Positions 17,818 to 27,012 are shown, counted from the first letter of the stretch. The stretch: 64,000 bases of DNA from Undibacterium sp. YM2 (GCF_009937975.1 NZ_AP018441.1:4216001-4280000), one strand, 5' to 3'. Numbers and translations: made by a program. Notes: generated by a model from the letters alone, not told the origin.

Positions 17818-18174
17818 GTGTACCTCATCGCCAACATACTGACCGGCATCGTCGCCGCCCTGCATATCTACTTCCTGGTGCTGGAAATGTTCCTGTGGGA
17901 TAAGCCCATGGGTTTGCGCACTTTCAAGAACACGCCTGAGAAGGCAGAAATCACCAAGATGCTGGCCGCCAACCAGGGTTTATACAATGGCTTTCTAGCC
18001 GCTGGCCTGGTGTGGGGTTTGCTGATGGGTGGTCATGAAGGTTTTCATGTGAAAATTTTCTTCCTGACCTGCGTCATCGTGGCCGGTGCCTATGGTGCCT
18101 ATTCCGTCAGCCGCCGTATCCTCTACATACAGGCGGCACCAGCCTTGCTGGCTTTAGTGCTGCTGCACTTCTAA
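17818..18174 (+). CDS. DUF1304 membrane protein
   Basis: A 118-residue protein with four predicted membrane helices (about 3-23, 54-72, 76-92 and 99-117). The LEMFLWDKPMGLRTF stretch after helix 1 and NQGLYNGFLAAGL are typical of DUF1304. The start is GTG 17818, with AAGGAG placed correctly upstream. Family function is unknown. It follows the quinoprotein-like operon after 111 bases and may or may not belong to it. It ends one base before the convergent KirBac gene. Confidence 0.85.
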   Translation: MYLIANILTGIVAALHIYFLVLEMFLWDKPMGLRTFKNTPEKAEITKMLAANQGLYNGFLAAGLVWGLLMGGHEGFHVKIFFLTCVIVAGAYGAYSVSRRILYIQAAPALLALVLLHF

Positions 18175-18175
18175 A

Positions 18176-19072
18176 TCAGGCTTGCGGCACATCGACGATC
18201 TCTTCCGAGTCATGGAAGCGGGTGTAGTGGATGTGCTGGACATTCTCTGAATCGCGGTTATTTTCAAACACATCGACATAGCGATGGTTCCAGTGTATCT
18301 GGCTGCAAGGGTAATAGTGGCGCGCCCTTTGCGGCTGGTTGGTGGTGTCATCAACCCCTTCTATACTCAATATCAGCGAAGCCCTGCATGCGTGCAGGGC
18401 TTCTTCATCCATGCCAAACAGCGGGCTGCTTTCATCAATCACATGGATGACCGTCCAGCCGAGGATGAAGATGGGATGCTGCTCGCGCTCCAGCTTCATG
18501 TCGGTGATCTTGCGAAAACTGCCCATATTGGCCGTACTTTCATCCCGCATCAGGCGTAGCTTTGCCGTCGCCTCGCTGATGATATTCATGCGTGCATTGG
18601 CCAGGCGTATCAGCAAGACCCGTTTGCCATCCATGATGTGGCTGACAGGATGGTTCGCAAAAATAATGCTGGAACGCGGGCGTGAAAAGCGTGCAAACAT
18701 GACACCAGTAATCAGAGCCACACTAGCCATGCCAACAAAAATCTCCAGTGTGGCGATACTATGCCCATACACAGTTTGCGGGTGCATGTCGCCATAACCG
18801 ACAGTCGCCAGTGTTTCTACACTAAAGAAAAACGCCCCCAGAAAACTGTTAGGATGCAGATTGCCTATCGGGTTATCGCCCAGCATGAACAGCGAGGCAA
18901 AGCACAGGTTCAACACCAGGAACACCACACCCACGCCTGCAAAAAACACCGGCCAACTTGAGGTCATTGCATAGTAGTAAATATCTTGCCAGAATTGCGT
19001 GCGCAAACCATAGGCAACGACAGAACGACCACCCATGCTGATGCTGCGGCCATGCGGTTTTTGTTGGGTCAT
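18176..19072 (-). CDS. Inward-rectifier potassium channel (KirBac)
   Basis: A 298-residue channel subunit. Two membrane helices (about 41-63 and 104-126) flank the pore loop with the K+ selectivity filter TVGYGD (90-95). The cytoplasmic domain is the immunoglobulin-like beta fold of Kir channels, with ANHPVSHIMDGKRVLLIRLANARMN split across its first strands. Closest in layout to KirBac3.1-type tetrameric channels of the inner membrane. It faces DUF1304 and lies between the quinoprotein operon and ybeY. Confidence 0.93.
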   Translation of the reverse strand: MTQQKPHGRSISMGGRSVVAYGLRTQFWQDIYYYAMTSSWPVFFAGVGVVFLVLNLCFASLFMLGDNPIGNLHPNSFLGAFFFSVETLATVGYGDMHPQTVYGHSIATLEIFVGMASVALITGVMFARFSRPRSSIIFANHPVSHIMDGKRVLLIRLANARMNIISEATAKLRLMRDESTANMGSFRKITDMKLEREQHPIFILGWTVIHVIDESSPLFGMDEEALHACRASLILSIEGVDDTTNQPQRARHYYPCSQIHWNHRYVDVFENNRDSENVQHIHYTRFHDSEEIVDVPQA

Positions 19073-19376
19073 TTGGGGGCTTTCGAATATTTTGGATATT
19101 TAATCGTTCACTTGCCGGCGCAAAAACTGGTCACTCGTTCCTTTTCAAGGGGAGATTTGTGGGAATTCGCAAAGCGCAGCTTTGCGCCACAAATATCTAA
19201 GCCGCATGTAAGCGGCGCAGTGGAATGGTCGGGTGGGGGATGGGGGTCGGTTGAACAAGTATAATTAGTTTCTTTCTCGGGCCAAAGTTTCTTAATACAG
19301 GACCTAGGACGGATATATACGTTATTGAACCGCCCAGTGTTGGGCTGGTGAAACGTAGCCCAACCTACCCAATCAA
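19073..19376. other. Intergenic region with hairpins
   Basis: No gene is supported here. The sequence holds an imperfect long hairpin at about 19154-19201 (GATTTGTGG and CCACAAAT arms around GCAAAGC/GCTTTGC), a short GCCGC/GCGGC stem at about 19201-19216, and the repeat-like hairpin at 19339-19364. The promoter of the KirBac gene must lie at its left end. Confidence 0.5.
19339..19364 (-). terminator. Hairpin after ybeY (repeat-derived terminator?)
   Basis: GTTGGGCT and AGCCCAAC form an 8-bp stem with a ten-base loop, 12 bases beyond the ybeY stop. The sequence belongs to a GTAGGTTGGGCTACG type of repeat that I know from Burkholderiales. No T-run follows, so a terminator role is tentative. 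Confidence 0.5.
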
Positions 19377-19859
19377 CTACTGATACGGATTCCCCAACCC
19401 CATCCCCGCCAATATTTCTATCTCCAGCGCTTCCATCTCCTCAGCCTCATCATCCTCTTCATGATCATAGCCCTGGGCATGCAAGACGCCGTGGACGATC
19501 AGATGCTTGGCATGTTCGAGCACGGTTTTCTTTTGCTCGGCCGCTTCCTTCTCCAGTACATCGGTACACAGGATAATGTCTGCCTGGGTCACCTCGGCAT
19601 CTTCATCTTCGGTATAGGCAAAGGTCAGGACATTGGTGGCGTAGTCCTTGCCTCGGTAATCATGGTTGAGCACTTTGCCTTCTTCTGCATCGACAAAGCG
19701 CAAGGTGATTTCTGCCGGGAAGAACAATGCCGCCTGCACGGTCTTGCGTATCAGCGGGCGGGTAAGTACATCTTGCAGGCGCTTGTCGGCGTATTGCACT
19801 GACAGTGTCAGCTTGGGTTTAGCGACCGTTTTAACTTCGTTTTTACTTTTTGCGACCAT
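19377..19859 (-). CDS. ybeY: Endoribonuclease/16S rRNA maturation protein YbeY
   Basis: A 160-residue metalloprotein of the UPF0054 family. The zinc motif HGVLHAQGYDH (HGxLHxxGYDH) is complete. Upstream motifs are VLNHDYRGKDYATNVLTFAY and ADIILCTDV. YbeY is needed for 16S 3' end processing and ribosome quality control. The start codon overlaps the end of phoH by 17 bases, as is usual. The next gene downstream should be corC but is displaced. Confidence 0.95.
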   Translation of the reverse strand: MVAKSKNEVKTVAKPKLTLSVQYADKRLQDVLTRPLIRKTVQAALFFPAEITLRFVDAEEGKVLNHDYRGKDYATNVLTFAYTEDEDAEVTQADIILCTDVLEKEAAEQKKTVLEHAKHLIVHGVLHAQGYDHEEDDEAEEMEALEIEILAGMGLGNPYQ

Positions 19860-20952
19860 GGTGGGCAGAGCTCAAGGGGGTTGCGGGTTTCAACATGCCT
19901 ATGGCGGCGTTGTTGGCCGTGGTATTGGCATTGGCAGTTTCATAGGCATCGACGATACGTGCCACCAGCGGGTGACGCACCACATCGACGCTACCGAAAT
20001 GAGTAAAGCCTATGCCGCGCACACCTTCGAGCACATGACCGGCATCGATGAGGCCGCTCTTTGCACCGCGCTGCAAATCAACCTGGGTAGGGTCACCGGT
20101 AATCACGGCCTTGCTGCCAAAACCTATACGCGTCAGGAACATCTTCATTTGTTCTGGCGTGGTGTTTTGCGCTTCATCGAGGATGACGAAAGCATGGTTC
20201 AAAGTACGGCCACGCATATACGCCAGCGGGGCAATCTCGATGACCTGCTTTTCAAACATTTTTTGTGTGCGGTCAAAGCCCAGCAAATCATATAGCGCGT
20301 CATACAAGGGGCGCAGGTAAGGATCAACTTTTTGCGCCAGATCACCGGGCAAGAAACCCAGGCGCTCACCCGCTTCCACCGCCGGGCGGGTCAGCACGAT
20401 ACGTTTGACGGCATCACGCTCCAGCGCATCTACGGCGCAAGCTACGGCAAGGTAGGTTTTACCTGTACCCGCCGGGCCTATACCAAAGCTGATATCGTGG
20501 TCGAGTATGGTCTTGATGTAATGGTTCTGGTGCGGCGTGCGCCCGCGCAAATCGCTGCGGCGGGTTTTCAGCATAGGGCTTTCTATATCGGCATCTTCCG
20601 GTAACGGTGCATCCACCGCCACGGCGTCGGCAGGAATCACTTCTTCCAGATCTTTGCCGGCCCTGCCTTTTTTGAGGCTCTTGCTGGCGCGTTGTTCTAC
20701 CAGTGCCAGTTGCACTTCATCGATGGTGACGACTTTTTTCGCCAGGCCATAGAAATGCTCAAGTATCTCTATCGCTTTCTCGGCATTGTGGCCGCTGACG
20801 ATGAATTTTTCACCGCGGCGGAAGATCGTCACATCCAGTGCTGACGATATCTGCCGCAAGTTCTCATCCAGTGGCCCGCACAGGTGTGCCAGGCGAGTAT
20901 TGTCCAGTGGTTGAGGGATGAAGTGTGCTACCGGCACGGGTGTTTTTGCCAT
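19843..20952 (-). CDS. phoH: PhoH-like ATPase
   Basis: A 369-residue cytosolic ATPase of the PhoH/YbeZ type. It has an N-terminal KH-like segment (residues 40-75), Walker A GPAGTGKTYLA, Walker B VILDEAQNTTPEQMKMFLTR and the TGDPTQVDL sensor motif. YbeZ works with YbeY in rRNA metabolism. It overlaps ybeY downstream, and its ATG shares a base with the miaB stop (TAATG). The three genes form one transcription unit. Confidence 0.95.
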   Translation of the reverse strand: MAKTPVPVAHFIPQPLDNTRLAHLCGPLDENLRQISSALDVTIFRRGEKFIVSGHNAEKAIEILEHFYGLAKKVVTIDEVQLALVEQRASKSLKKGRAGKDLEEVIPADAVAVDAPLPEDADIESPMLKTRRSDLRGRTPHQNHYIKTILDHDISFGIGPAGTGKTYLAVACAVDALERDAVKRIVLTRPAVEAGERLGFLPGDLAQKVDPYLRPLYDALYDLLGFDRTQKMFEKQVIEIAPLAYMRGRTLNHAFVILDEAQNTTPEQMKMFLTRIGFGSKAVITGDPTQVDLQRGAKSGLIDAGHVLEGVRGIGFTHFGSVDVVRHPLVARIVDAYETANANTTANNAAIGMLKPATPLSSAHHGRKK

Positions 20953-22292
20953 TATGCTGTCACTGCCTCTTCGACGAGTTCGCCGCGTAAGGAATAATTA
21001 TAGGACTCGGTAATGCGGGTATTCACCAGCGTACCGACCAGGTCTTTGGAACCCGCGAAATTGACGACACGGTTATTCTCGGTGCGGCCCTGCAATTCAT
21101 TCGGGTCTTTGACTGACGGGCCTTCTACCAGAATACGCTGCACCGTACCTATCATGGCATTGCTGTATTTCTTGGTATTGGCATCGATCACAGACTGTAA
21201 ATGCTGCAGGCGGCGCAATTTGAGTTCTGCCGGGGTATTATCCTCGAGGTTCGCCGCTGGCGTGCCAGGGCGCGGGCTGAAGATAAAGCTGAAGCTGTTA
21301 TCAAAACCGATGTCATTGATAAGCTTCATCAGTGCATCGAAATCTTCATCCGTCTCACCAGGGAAGCCGACGATAAAGTCAGACGACACGGCAATATCCG
21401 GGCGCACCTGCTTCAGGCGGCGCAAGACGGATTTGTATTCGATGGCGGTGTAACCACGCTTCATCGCTGACAGGATACGGTCAGAGCCATGCTGGGCTGG
21501 CAGGTACAGATGATTGACCAGCTTGGGCACCTTGGCATAACAGTCTATCAGGCGCTGGGTAAATTCCTTGGGATGGCTGGTGACAAAGCGTATGCGTTCT
21601 ATCTGCGGGAATTCAGCGATGTATTCAATCAGCAGCGCAAAGTCGGCGATTTCGCCATCTTCCATCGTGCCACGGTAGGCATTCACGTTTTGCCCCAGCA
21701 GGGTAATTTCCTTGACGCCCTGCTCGGCCAGGCCAGCCACTTCAGCCAGCACATCATCAAAGCGGCGCGAAACTTCTTCACCACGGGTATAGGGTACGAC
21801 GCAATAACTGCAATACTTGCTGCAACCTTCCATGATGGACACATAGGCACTTGCGCCTTCGACGCGGGCCGGTGGCATGTGGTCAAACTTTTCGATTTCA
21901 GGGAAGCTGATATCGACCTGCGAGCGGCCAGAATTGCGGCGTGCATCTATCATCTGAGGCAAACGGTGCAGGGTTTGCGGGCCAAACACTACATCGACAT
22001 AAGGGGCGCGCTTGATAATCGCATCACCTTCTTGCGAAGCCACGCAACCACCAACACCTATCAGCAGATCCGGTTTGTTGCGCTTGAGTTCACGCAGGCG
22101 GCCCAGGTCAGAAAATACTTTCTCGGATGCTTTTTCACGCACGCTGCAGGTATTCAGCAAGATCACGTCGGCGTCTTCGGGCGTATCGGTTTTCACCATA
22201 CCGTCATTGGCATTGAGAATATCTGCCATCTTGTCCGAGTCGTACTCGTTCATCTGGCAGCCGAAGGTTTTGATAAATACTTTTTTTTGCAT
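20952..22292 (-). CDS. miaB: tRNA-2-methylthio-N6-dimethylallyladenosine synthase
   Basis: The 446-residue enzyme methylthiolates i6A37 of tRNAs. It has the N-terminal MTTase domain with its three cluster cysteines (FGCQMN, NTCSVRE, GGCVAS), the radical SAM motif CSKYCSYC, and a C-terminal TRAM domain ending NYSLRGEL. Length and motif order are normal for MiaB. It leads the miaB-phoH-ybeY unit. A small secreted-protein gene lies 80 bases upstream. Confidence 0.97.
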   Translation of the reverse strand: MQKKVFIKTFGCQMNEYDSDKMADILNANDGMVKTDTPEDADVILLNTCSVREKASEKVFSDLGRLRELKRNKPDLLIGVGGCVASQEGDAIIKRAPYVDVVFGPQTLHRLPQMIDARRNSGRSQVDISFPEIEKFDHMPPARVEGASAYVSIMEGCSKYCSYCVVPYTRGEEVSRRFDDVLAEVAGLAEQGVKEITLLGQNVNAYRGTMEDGEIADFALLIEYIAEFPQIERIRFVTSHPKEFTQRLIDCYAKVPKLVNHLYLPAQHGSDRILSAMKRGYTAIEYKSVLRRLKQVRPDIAVSSDFIVGFPGETDEDFDALMKLINDIGFDNSFSFIFSPRPGTPAANLEDNTPAELKLRRLQHLQSVIDANTKKYSNAMIGTVQRILVEGPSVKDPNELQGRTENNRVVNFAGSKDLVGTLVNTRITESYNYSLRGELVEEAVTA

Positions 22293-22372
22293 AATTTTCT
22301 ACACGCTCTACATACTCAAGGGACTGACATAATCCATGTTGCCTTGCACTGCTCCCCTGAGCCAGCGCCACA

Positions 22373-22762
22373 TCACATGTTGGTATTTTTAAAAATTTGC
22401 GGTACCCATTCCTTCGCGGCTGGTAATACCCTCTTGCGCTCAATTTCGTTCAGAATCCAGATCCTGGACACTTCACCAAAATTATCTTCCAGATAATTGA
22501 TGATGACGTAATTGCCGGTAATTTGCGTAGGCGAGATAAACAGGTTCTGGTCATCATAAATACGCAAACCCGGTGCCGTGTTTTTGGCTTTACCATCAAT
22601 CAGTACATCGGGATATTGCGACATATTCAATACGCCGCGCTTGGTATTCTCCGGAAAATTACGTTCATCCGGTATTTGTGCAAAACCTTGCAAACTCGTC
22701 ATGGCCAGCAAGACCAGCATGAACATCATCATTACACGGCGTAAAGCCAGCAGCATAGGCAT
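22373..22762 (-). CDS. Hypothetical secreted protein
   Basis: The 129-residue product begins with a signal peptide (residues about 5-27, ending QGFA). The mature part contains PENTKRGVLNMSQYPDVLIDGK and a short beta-rich core. I do not recognise a named domain, although proteins of this type are common upstream of miaB in Oxalobacteraceae-like genomes as far as I recall. I chose ATG 22762 because AGAGGTG lies about seven bases upstream. A longer frame begins at 22804. Confidence 0.7.
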   Translation of the reverse strand: MPMLLALRRVMMMFMLVLLAMTSLQGFAQIPDERNFPENTKRGVLNMSQYPDVLIDGKAKNTAPGLRIYDDQNLFISPTQITGNYVIINYLEDNFGEVSRIWILNEIERKRVLPAAKEWVPQIFKNTNM

Positions 22763-22958
22763 ACCTAGGCACCTCTTGGTGGGGATTAAGTTCAAAGGAA
22801 TCAACTACTTAGGTCAAAACCTCGGGAAACCGGCAAGCCTGCAAGTTTAACACAGTCAGCGCCACACTTCCTATTGCAGCATAGCAGCACTTGCAGCCGC
22901 AACAAGCCAAAAAGACCCAAAATCTGTGATAATGGCAAAAAAAGAATGATGGAAACCC

Positions 22959-23468
22959 ATGCACACCCGCTCACCCCGCTCTGAAAAGCGAGAATTTGAT
23001 ACCCGCCATTTCCGGGATGCCCTGTCGCAATTTGCCACTGGCGTCACTGTCATCACCACCCGGCTGGCAGATGGCCAGTTCCTGGGTTTGACCGCCTCCT
23101 CCTTCAATTCTGTCTCGCTGGACCCACCTCTGATACTCTGGAGCCTGGGCACGGCCGCCAACAGTCTGCCGGTGTTCAGCGGCAATTCTCACTACGTAGT
23201 AAACATCCTGTCTGCCGAACAAGCCTGGCTGGCCGAGCAATTTGCCAGCCGCAAGACTGACCGCTTTGCAGGTGTTGATTACACCCTCTCGCGCACGGGT
23301 CACCCTATCCTGACTGGCGCATCCGCCTGGTTTGAATGCCATAACCGCAGCCGCTACCCTGAGGGTGACCATGTCATTTTCGTCGGCGAAGTCGAGCATT
23401 GCGAATTCACCAAACAGGCACCGCTGGTATTCCATTCCGGCCAGTTCCTGCGCCCCACCAAAGAATAG
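22959..23468 (+). CDS. Flavin reductase family protein
   Basis: A 169-residue FMN-binding split-barrel reductase of the HpaC/DszD type. Motifs are RDALSQFATGVTVITT, GLTASSFNSVSLDPPL (flavin phosphate region) and the late GDHVIFVGEVEHCE. Such enzymes supply reduced flavin to two-component monooxygenases. No partner oxygenase lies next to it. The LodB-like flavoprotein about 5 kb away is of another class that normally does not need one. Confidence 0.9.
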   Translation: MHTRSPRSEKREFDTRHFRDALSQFATGVTVITTRLADGQFLGLTASSFNSVSLDPPLILWSLGTAANSLPVFSGNSHYVVNILSAEQAWLAEQFASRKTDRFAGVDYTLSRTGHPILTGASAWFECHNRSRYPEGDHVIFVGEVEHCEFTKQAPLVFHSGQFLRPTKE

Positions 23469-23476
23469 ACACATTC

Positions 23477-23740
23477 ATGACGACCATTTTGCCTGTCGAC
23501 CTGGTCGGCTACATTGCCGCCTGCCTGACGACGACCGCCTTTGTACCCCAGGCCTGGCTGACCTGGCGGCGCAAACGGGCGGAGGGTGTCTCCCTGGGCA
23601 TGTACATCATCCTCGTCCTCGGCATCATGCTGTGGCTGGTGTATGGCCTCATGCTCAGCGCCCTGCCCATCATCATCGCCAATATGATCACACTCATGCT
23701 GGCCATGTTTATTCTCGTGATGAAGCTGGTGTATAAGTAA
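23477..23740 (+). CDS. SemiSWEET-family sugar transporter
   Basis: An 87-residue membrane protein with three helices (about 7-25, 37-56 and 62-83), the single-repeat SWEET/PQ-loop layout. The TAFVPQAWLTWRRKRAEGVSLG stretch has the conserved PQ and the following loop. SemiSWEETs act as dimers for sugar export or import across the inner membrane. It starts 8 bases after the flavin reductase. Confidence 0.85.
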   Translation: MTTILPVDLVGYIAACLTTTAFVPQAWLTWRRKRAEGVSLGMYIILVLGIMLWLVYGLMLSALPIIIANMITLMLAMFILVMKLVYK

Positions 23741-23741
23741 A

Positions 23742-24005
23742 TATCCTGACTGGTGGAATCCCCAATATGCCCTCGACAGGCATGTGGAAATGGGCGGTGA
23801 ATATGTCGATGTCATTGATGGCGGCTATGACCTGAAGGCAAAAGATGGCGGTACGGAACTGTGTTTGAGTACCCGCTTCATCAACAAGTCACAATTGAAG
23901 ACCTATGGTGATCTGTGGGGCAAGATGGTGCTCAACGACTTTCACCAATCCATACTGGGCCTCATGAAAAACCGTGCCGAACAGCGTCATCAGCAACAGC
24001 AATAA
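23742..24005 (+). pseudogene. Remnant of an SRPBCC-type protein (C-terminal part)
   Basis: An open frame with no sensible start reads PDWWNPQYALDRHVEMGG, then DLKAKDGGTELCLSTRF and NKSQLKTYGDLWGKMVLNDF. This resembles the last third of a polyketide-cyclase/START (SRPBCC) protein, including the closing helix. The first two thirds are missing because the preceding SemiSWEET gene ends directly before it. An internal ATG at 23784 exists, but a protein from there would be a fragment. Confidence 0.6.
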
Positions 24006-24123
24006 CAGGTAAAAACAGGCAAAAGCAGCAAATTGATTGATATATTGGCGATTGCTTGAATCCCAAGCCAGGATGTGAGAAGCTTGGGACCTTGATGACA
24101 ACCCGGAACCTGAGGCATCCTGC

Positions 24124-24492
24124 ATGAAACTCTCACAGCTTTTATCTGCCGCCCTATTGTTGGCACTGGCAAATAGCGCATCTGCCCAAGTACAAAGATG
24201 CGTAGATAGCGACGGGCGTGTGACTTTTACCGACAATGTCTGCCCCAAATCCAGCGTCAATGGAAAATCCGTCAAGGCCAACCAAAAATATGTGGGCTCA
24301 GAAAAAGTGCAGGAAACCAACTGGGCCGCACAGAATGAAGCTTTTAATCAACGCCATGCCGAGCGCGAGAGAAGAGCTGACAATGAACGTGCCATTCACA
24401 ATTTCCTGACAACGCCCATGCCCGCAGGTGTCAAGTCCAGGCAATTGACGACTTACACCAATGCCCCCCATAAACTTGAATACAACAAGTAA
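24124..24492 (+). CDS. DUF4124-containing periplasmic protein
   Basis: A 122-residue protein with a signal peptide (residues 1-21, ending ASA). The mature N terminus QRCVDSDGRVTFTDNVCP is the DUF4124 pattern, a small disulfide-linked hairpin. The rest is charged helix and a coil. Function of such proteins is not known. An inverted repeat CCCAAGC/GCTTGGG lies in the leader at 24062-24089, and a terminator-like stem follows the gene. Confidence 0.8.
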   Translation: MKLSQLLSAALLLALANSASAQVQRCVDSDGRVTFTDNVCPKSSVNGKSVKANQKYVGSEKVQETNWAAQNEAFNQRHAERERRADNERAIHNFLTTPMPAGVKSRQLTTYTNAPHKLEYNK

Positions 24493-24570
24493 CACGCTAG
24501 TCAGCAGATTCCGAGAGACCCGGGCTTGCCCGGAGTAAACCCTGTAAAACCGTAAATCCGCTCAAACAAG

Positions 24571-24597
24571 GGCCCAGCTCGCAGACTGGGTCTTTTG
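24571..24597 (+). terminator. Terminator after the DUF4124 gene
   Basis: GGCCCAG pairs with CTGGGTC (one G-T pair) around an eight-base loop, followed by TTTTGT. It lies between the convergent DUF4124 gene and the stress-type gene pair. Confidence 0.6.
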
Positions 24598-24606
24598 TAT
24601 TCCAGG

Positions 24607-24897
24607 CTAAGGTTTGGGAGCAGCTTTCGCCACCGGCCTGACAACCGACTCTACACCGCGTGCACCATGCATGTCAGTATCGACCTTACCCTCCTGCAAG
24701 TCAGTTAATGCCTGCTTCATGACTTTACGCGGCGCAGTCTTGCCATCCGTCGTTTGATCACGCTCGTGTGGTAGCAAGGCTTCATTGTTTTTGACCCGTG
24801 CGGCCTGAGCAGATCCATCAACGCCGCGCCCCTTGGCTTCACCGGCATTGGCCTGCTTGCGATTCTTGCTGTCCAGATTCACATGTCTAGAGCTCAC
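24607..24897 (-). CDS. Hypothetical hydrophilic protein
   Basis: A 96-residue, highly charged and probably disordered protein without signal peptide or named domain. It overlaps the preceding gene (24887-25552) by 11 bases, so the two are translated together. Small hydrophilic partners of this kind often accompany stress-induced genes in Burkholderiales, which is an inference. Confidence 0.65.
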   Translation of the reverse strand: MSSRHVNLDSKNRKQANAGEAKGRGVDGSAQAARVKNNEALLPHERDQTTDGKTAPRKVMKQALTDLQEGKVDTDMHGARGVESVVRPVAKAAPKP

Positions 24898-25552
24898 GGC
24901 CTGTCACTCCCATTTCTGCAGCCTGCTGTTCAACAGTTGCCGTGGGGGTATTGCCGGGCGCGGCGGCAACAGAGTTTGCTGAAGGCAAACTGCCGGGAAT
25001 AAGATTGGGCGGCACACGTGGATCAAAATCTGTCCAGTCGCCTTTGCTAATGGTGCCTTCGCCCAGCTCGATCTGGTCTGCCCCCAGGTCTTTCAAGAGC
25101 TTGATGACACGCTGCTCGGTCTCCGGCTTGTTGACACTGACCGCCACCATCATGCCAGACCGCCTCACGGTGGCGGCATTTTCAGCGTCATCATCGGTGG
25201 TCTCCCCCTTGTCCTTCATTTGCGACAAGCTGCCTATCAGCGCACCCACATGTGCTCCAACCAGTGCACCCAGTGCCGTACTCACAGGCCCGGTCACAGG
25301 CGCACCGATCAAACCCACTGCAGCACCAACTGCCCCACCCGCAGCAGCACCGTTGACGGCACCGTTGCCAGCCTTGGTTGCCCCCGGAGAATCGTCCCGG
25401 TCACCGCCAAGCGGATACATATCATGCTGCCCCGGAGGATTAAGATAGAAAGAGCTGATTTGTCCCGGAGCAAAGCCCAGTACCATCAGTTGATAGATAG
25501 CCTGCTGTACCTGTTCCTGCTGCTGCAGCCGCCCGGCAATAATATGTGTCAT
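24887..25552 (-). CDS. Glycine-zipper stress-type protein
   Basis: The 221-residue protein begins MTHIIAGRLQQQEQVQQAI, an N-terminal ferredoxin-like segment seen in general-stress proteins. A glycine-zipper hydrophobic stretch follows (about residues 64-110: GAVNGAAAGGAVGAAVGLIGAP and on). A second alpha/beta segment has VAVSVNKPETEQRVIKLLKDLGA, then a low-complexity tail. The NPPGQHDMYPLGGDRD motif is typical of a Burkholderiales family. It is probably membrane-associated and stress-induced; direct evidence is lacking. Confidence 0.7.
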   Translation of the reverse strand: MTHIIAGRLQQQEQVQQAIYQLMVLGFAPGQISSFYLNPPGQHDMYPLGGDRDDSPGATKAGNGAVNGAAAGGAVGAAVGLIGAPVTGPVSTALGALVGAHVGALIGSLSQMKDKGETTDDDAENAATVRRSGMMVAVSVNKPETEQRVIKLLKDLGADQIELGEGTISKGDWTDFDPRVPPNLIPGSLPSANSVAAAPGNTPTATVEQQAAEMGVTGREL

Positions 25553-25860
25553 GATGTTCTCCGTCCTGGTTGCAAGACCCGCACAGACCTGAGCCTGTGA
25601 GGGTACTTACTGACAGGATAGGCGCATCCGGCACAGTCATCTGTGCGCTGGCGCACCCAGTCTTTCGGCAGCAATGGGCGTAATCTGCAAGTATGGACAG
25701 GCTAGCGCCAGACCGCCCAATTGAAATTGAGGTATGCTCACCGGGCAAGCCATGCCACTTTCTCTTTGCAAGTGACGCAAACAAATTGCAGCAAGCATTT
25801 AATGTCCCCAGCCAATGCCGTATTGGCATGCCTTATTTATTGGCATACCCTATTGATAAA
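25553..25860. other. Divergent promoter region of the stress gene pair and the AraC regulator
   Basis: About 308 bases. A frame open to 25693 continues into the AraC gene, but the family normally begins near 25861, so I treat this part as non-coding leader. No repeat is seen. Confidence 0.4.
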
Positions 25861-26670
25861 ATGAAAGATCAGATACATTACCAACGCGTCGCCCAGGTGC
25901 CGGGACTGGTCCTGAGTGCGAGCCGGATTTCGGAATTCCACTTCGACCGCCATTATCATCTCGACTACCATATTGGTCTGGTGACAGAAGGTGTGCAACG
26001 CCAGGAATTTCGTGGGAATTCGGTGCTGCTGGGCCAAGGCTGCATCGTCCTCATGCCTCCAGGTGAAATCCATGATGGTATGGCAGAAGGTGGTGATGCC
26101 TACACACTCAAGACCTTTCGCCTGCCATTTGATCTCCTGAACCAGGTCACAGAAGAACTCACGGGATCCAGCCGTGAACCGGCCCTGGTGGGAGCGATGC
26201 TGGAAAGCCCCATGCAGGCCGCCCATCTGCTGCGCCTGCATGACAGCATGTATGCGGATAAAAATGCATCCCCCATGGCGATACAGTCAGACTGGCTGTC
26301 CCTGCTGGATTTTGTCTTCACGCAATCCAAAACCATACAGCCCCAGAACATCAAAAGCGGCCTCGCACCCTGGCAATACCAGCGCATCAAGGACTACTGC
26401 GTGGCGCATCTGTCACAAAAAATTAGCCTGGATGAGCTGGCGGGTATCTGCGGCCTCGGTCAATTCCATTTTTTGCGTCAATTCAAGCACAGCGTAGGCA
26501 TGACACCTCATGCCTGGCTGATCAGGCTGCGACTGGAGTACGCCTGTTCATTACTGGGGAAAAGTCCGCAGACCATCGCCGATGTGGCACAACTGGTGGG
26601 CTTCTACGACCAAAGCCATTTTAACCGCGCTTTCAGGCAGGCCTACGGGGTCGCACCGTCCTCGTACTAG
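25861..26670 (+). CDS. AraC-family transcriptional regulator
   Basis: A 269-residue regulator. The N-terminal cupin sensor (FHFDRHYHLDYHIGLVTEG, MPPGEIHDG) is followed by two helix-turn-helix units (about 185-265), with ISLDELAGICGLGQFHFLRQFKHSVGMTPH in the first and GFYDQSHFNRAFRQAYGVAPSSY in the second. I chose ATG 25861 to match the family's usual N terminus; the frame is open to 25693 and no start has a strong ribosome site. The stop codon TAG is the first part of the MITE-like element at 26668-27012. Confidence 0.85.
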   Translation: MKDQIHYQRVAQVPGLVLSASRISEFHFDRHYHLDYHIGLVTEGVQRQEFRGNSVLLGQGCIVLMPPGEIHDGMAEGGDAYTLKTFRLPFDLLNQVTEELTGSSREPALVGAMLESPMQAAHLLRLHDSMYADKNASPMAIQSDWLSLLDFVFTQSKTIQPQNIKSGLAPWQYQRIKDYCVAHLSQKISLDELAGICGLGQFHFLRQFKHSVGMTPHAWLIRLRLEYACSLLGKSPQTIADVAQLVGFYDQSHFNRAFRQAYGVAPSSY

Positions 26671-27012
26671 AACTCATTTCATAAATAGGATGAGTGCGAA
26701 CAAGACGATTTGGGATGCAGTGCAAGGCGTGGTCCGCTGCTAAGGCTCCTGCCTTAGCGAGGGCCACAACGCCGCAATGCGCCCAAATCGTCAGTTCCCG
26801 GAGGGTCTACCTCATAGCGCGTGCTGGACAGTGTTGGACTCGTTATCAATAGCACCGCTATTGACTGCCTCGTCTCCTTGCAGGACGCATATGCGCTGGT
26901 AAGCGCACATCGTACGCAGGCGCGCAGCATGCTGCACGAAACCCCTGCTTTACCCTTGCCAGCCCACGCTATGAGGCAAACGCATCTCACCCTATTTATG
27001 AAATGAGTTCTA
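26668..27012. mobile_element. MITE-like non-autonomous element, 345 bp
   Basis: The ends are a perfect 22-bp inverted repeat, TAGAACTCATTTCATAAATAGG at 26668-26689 and its complement at 26991-27012, with the match continuing four more bases after one mismatch. No transposase gene fits inside. The left interior forms a long imperfect hairpin (26703-26791, GACGATTTGGG paired with CCCAAATCGTC, inner stem TAAGGC/GCCTTA). The right interior has a TCAATAGC/GCTATTGA stem. It abuts the AraC gene and supplies its stop codon. No clear target duplication is visible. Confidence 0.8.

Noticed and set aside
24062..24123. Possible riboswitch in the leader of the DUF4124 gene
   Set aside because: There is one short stem (CCCAAGC/GCTTGGG) but no conserved aptamer core that I can recognise.
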